A stretch of 64,000 nt of DNA from Methylobacterium pseudosasicola (lineage in GTDB: Bacteria; Pseudomonadota; Alphaproteobacteria; Rhizobiales; Beijerinckiaceae). A program made the translations under genes and the position numbers. Positions 61,685-64,000 of this stretch are shown here, piece after piece; positions within the stretch are counted from its first letter, which is position 1; each line of letters opens with the position of its first letter. The notes beneath the pieces were generated by a model. The model made no database searches and was not told where the DNA came from. It saw only the letters and a list, made by a program, of their open reading frames with translations. The stretch spans positions 1-64,000 of the forward strand of contig NZ_FOTK01000014.1 of assembly GCF_900114535.1 (NCBI RefSeq). The letters are read 5' to 3'.

Positions 61685-62428
61685 TCAGGCCGGTGGCAGG
61701 GCCTCAGGATCGATCGTGCCGTTCTCCGCCCAGTCCCGCAGCAGAGCGCGGACGGCGGCCGGGTCGGGCAGGCGCCGGCTCGCCACGGTGTCGCCGTCGC
61801 CGACCCGGACGGCGATGCCGCCATCCTCGTTGACCGACGCGAAGGCGATCTCGTCGGTGCGGTCGTCGCCGAAGAAGACCGGCCGGCGGCCGGCATAGGG
61901 GGCCTGCTCCAGGAAGGCGCGGATCGCGTGGGCCTTGGTCGCCTGGGCCGGGACGATCTCGCCCACCGCCTTGCCGAGCTGGAGCCGGTAGGCGCCCCCG
62001 AGAGCCTCGGCCGCGTCCTTGACCAGCGCCTCGGCGCGGCCGGCATCGTCAGCGTTCGCCAAGCGCCAATGCACCGCCACCGAGGCGCCCTTGTCCTCGA
62101 TCAGCACGTTGGCGAGCGCCCGGCTCTCCGCATGCAGGCGCTCGACCTGACGGCGCAGCGCCGGATGGTCCTCCGCGCGGCCGCCCGACAGCGCCCCGCC
62201 GACCCGGCGCTCGACGCCATGAAGCCCGGCCGCATCGAGGCGCGCGGGCGCCAGGAAGCCGTCGATCACCGAGACTGGACGGCCGGTCACGATCGCCAGC
62301 GCCCCGCCCAAGCGGTCGCGCAGGCGTTCGAGGGTCTCCACCAGGCCGGGCTCGACCTGCACGGCATCCGGCCGCGGTGCGATCTCGGCGAGGGTGCCGT
62401 CGAAGTCGAGGAAGAGGGCGATGTCCAT
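61685..62428 (-). CDS. otsB: Trehalose-6-phosphate phosphatase
   Basis: A 247-residue HAD-superfamily phosphatase. The first aspartate motif is LFLDFDGTLAEIAP (Asp8 nucleophile), TGRP is motif II, and FFGDDRTDEIAF is the Mg-binding motif. Trehalose synthesis is often a stress response. No otsA is in the window, so its partner is elsewhere. The start at 62428 gives MDIALFLDFDG; a frame to 62461 is possible. Confidence 0.9.
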   Translation of the reverse strand: MDIALFLDFDGTLAEIAPRPDAVQVEPGLVETLERLRDRLGGALAIVTGRPVSVIDGFLAPARLDAAGLHGVERRVGGALSGGRAEDHPALRRQVERLHAESRALANVLIEDKGASVAVHWRLANADDAGRAEALVKDAAEALGGAYRLQLGKAVGEIVPAQATKAHAIRAFLEQAPYAGRRPVFFGDDRTDEIAFASVNEDGGIAVRVGDGDTVASRRLPDPAAVRALLRDWAENGTIDPEALPPA

Positions 62429-62546
62429 CGCGGTCGGTCCCGGGCGGTGAGCGTCGGGCACGCGCTAGCATGCGACGACGGCGCGAGGAACGGTGATACG
62501 CATCAACCTATCGCTCACAAGGGATACGATATACCTCGACCCAGCC

Positions 62547-63056
62547 ATGGCCCGCCCTCTTTCCCGTCCGATCCCCGACCCGACCAAACCCGGAGACCAG
62601 AGTGTCTGGGACTATCCGCGGCCGCCGCGGCTGGAACGGGTGGCGGAGCCGCTGCGGGTGGTCCTCGGCGGTGCGGTGATCGCGCAGACCAAAGCCGGCT
62701 ATCGGGTCCTGGAGACCGCCCATCCCCCGACCTATTACTTTCCGCCCGCCGACGTGATGGCCGGCGTGCTCACGGGGCCGCGGCGCGGCGGCATCTGTGA
62801 GTGGAAGGGGCAAGCCGTGCTGTTCGACGTGCATGGCGGCGACCGGCTGGCCCCCAGCGCCGCGTGGTCCTACCCGGAGCCGACGTCGGGCTTCGACGCC
62901 ATTGCCGGCTACGTGGCCTTCTACGCCCTGCCGATGGATGCGTGTTTCGTCGGCGACGCGCAGGTCACGCCCCAGCCCGGGACCTTCTACGGCGGCTGGA
63001 TCACCCCCGGTATCGTCGGCCCGTTCAAGGGCGGCCCGGGCACGATGGGCTGGTAA
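62547..63056 (+). CDS. DUF427 domain protein
   Basis: A 169-residue protein of the DUF427 family. RVVLGGAVIAQTKAGYRVLE, PPTYYFPPADV, CEWKGQAVLFDV and TPQPGTFYGGWITPGIVGPFKGGPGTMGW (shown in part as GGWITPGIVGPFKG) are the signatures. Function is unknown. The start at 62547 gives MARPLSRPIPDP; a longer frame to 62493 crosses the otsB promoter gap. Confidence 0.85.
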   Translation: MARPLSRPIPDPTKPGDQSVWDYPRPPRLERVAEPLRVVLGGAVIAQTKAGYRVLETAHPPTYYFPPADVMAGVLTGPRRGGICEWKGQAVLFDVHGGDRLAPSAAWSYPEPTSGFDAIAGYVAFYALPMDACFVGDAQVTPQPGTFYGGWITPGIVGPFKGGPGTMGW

Positions 63057-63114
63057 CTTCGCTCCGGCGCGCTTTATCGTTCCTCGCCGAGTCTGACCGG
63101 CCGAAGGAGACGTC

Positions 63115-64000
63115 ATGGGCGCGCTGACCGAGATCGACCCGACAGGCGCAGGGTTCAGCCCGGATGGGCTGGCGCGGATCGCGCCGTGGATGGATCGGCT
63201 GGTGGATGAGGGCCGACTTGCCGGCCTGTCGGTGACGGTGGCACGCCGGGGTCGCGTGGCCTACGCTCGCGCCTGCGGCCAGGCCGACCTAGCCCGCAAC
63301 ACGCCGTTCACCCTCGACACGGTGACTCGCATCTACTCCATGACCAAGCCGCTCACCTCGGTGGCGGTGATGCAGCTCTACGAGCAGGGCCGGTTCCAGC
63401 TCGACGATCCGGTCGCGCGGGTGCTGCCCGAATTCGCCGAGATGCGCGTCGCAGTGGGTGGCAACCGGGCGAAGATCGAGACCGAGCCGGCCCGCCGTCT
63501 AATCACCGTGCGCGACCTCCTTACCCATACGGCCGGCCTGACATACGGCTTCATGGAGGCGACCCTCGTCGATGCGCAGTATCGCGAGCACGGGATCGAC
63601 TTCCTGGCCCGCGAGGGCAGCCTCGCCGAGATGACCCGCCGGGTCGCGGCCCTGCCGCTGCTGGCCCAGCCGGGCAGCGCCTGGAACTACAGCGTCGCCA
63701 CCGACGTGCTCGGCCAGTACGTGGCGGCTCTCACCGGGCGGCACTTCGCCGACTACCTGCGGGAGGAGGTCATCGCGCCGCTGGGCATGGTCGACACCGA
63801 CTTTTATGTCCGCCCGGAGCTCATGCCGCGCTTCTGCGCGACTTACGCGTATGACCGCGCGCGCAAGCTCAGGCAGTTCGACGATTCCGTGGAGACCGTC
63901 TTCGCGCAGCCGCCGGCCATCGCGTCGGGCGGCGGCGGCCTCGTCTCCACGGCGGCCGACTATCACCGCTTCTGCCGGATGATCCTCAACGGCGGCACGC
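63115..64000 (+). CDS. Serine hydrolase, family VIII esterase/class C beta-lactamase-like, cut by window edge
   Basis: A frame open to the window end, giving 295 residues. The nucleophile motif is Ser75-Met-Thr-Lys78 (IYSMTKPL), and the Tyr motif is Tyr192-Ser-Val (NYSVATDVL), the form seen in family VIII carboxylesterases such as EstB rather than the Tyr-Ala-Asn of AmpC. RRLITVRDLLTHTAGL is conserved. AAGGAG precedes the ATG at 63115. The last part of the protein and the KTG-type motif are outside the window. Confidence 0.85.
   Translation, partial: MGALTEIDPTGAGFSPDGLARIAPWMDRLVDEGRLAGLSVTVARRGRVAYARACGQADLARNTPFTLDTVTRIYSMTKPLTSVAVMQLYEQGRFQLDDPVARVLPEFAEMRVAVGGNRAKIETEPARRLITVRDLLTHTAGLTYGFMEATLVDAQYREHGIDFLAREGSLAEMTRRVAALPLLAQPGSAWNYSVATDVLGQYVAALTGRHFADYLREEVIAPLGMVDTDFYVRPELMPRFCATYAYDRARKLRQFDDSVETVFAQPPAIASGGGGLVSTAADYHRFCRMILNGGT

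Overview
The window is GC-rich chromosomal DNA from an alphaproteobacterium. It carries fliX (a flagellar regulator confined to Alphaproteobacteria), FlbD-type promoter elements, extended S21, DUF6894, single-domain response regulators and several families of intergenic palindromes. Together these point to Hyphomicrobiales, most likely Methylobacterium or a close relative. The genus is inferred from gene style; there is no rRNA in the window to confirm it.

Layout. 1-428: the 5' part of an IS66-type transposase, whose end falls in a half-copy of a palindromic repeat. 457-8764: flagellar block, with fliX on the minus strand, flgI-flgJ-flgN/flbY-like on the plus strand, and flgE-flgK-flgL plus two small genes on the minus strand. 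flgI and flgE each have a sigma-54 promoter preceded by a matching three-half-site palindrome. 9066-10000: a BLUF blue-light receptor followed by a CheY-like regulator. 10034-18524: housekeeping and signalling genes (prfC, threonine aldolase, rpsU with a TTG start and a long leader hairpin, a receiver-only regulator, a class II amidotransferase, an aldehyde dehydrogenase, slyX, a diguanylate cyclase). 18688-22776: a Pls/PosA-type one-module peptide synthetase whose binding-pocket residues look cationic-amino-acid-like. 22907-34511: histidine phosphatase, PPK2, a RecF-like ATPase, fabI, a DnaJ-type chaperone, a VOC protein, an iron-complex-type ABC transporter, a Crp/Fnr regulator, a GH25 lysozyme and small proteins.

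34618-48984 is the most coherent accessory system. A LuxR-type response regulator and a hybrid histidine kinase, whose input domain is an NCS1-like permease plus a cysteine-rich cluster, are transcribed away from a urea/short-chain-amide ABC transporter (urtABCDE). The transporter operon continues into an alpha/beta hydrolase, formamidase (fmdA), an FmdB zinc ribbon, aliphatic amidase (amiE) and a ClpP-like protein with Asn at the catalytic-acid position. The urtA upstream region has overlapping NtrC-like and sigma-54-like sequences. I read this as a sensor-controlled amide-nitrogen scavenging island.

49129-64000 is mixed metabolism: a LysR/MFS divergent pair, a short-chain dehydrogenase, a di-heme cytochrome, a YdiF-type CoA transferase with an extra C-terminal domain, a GhrA-type reductase, an MFS carrier, a VapBC-type toxin-antitoxin pair, glucokinase with trehalose-phosphatase, a DUF427 protein and a family VIII esterase/beta-lactamase-like protein cut by the window edge. 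No tRNA, rRNA, CRISPR array, prophage or replication origin was seen.
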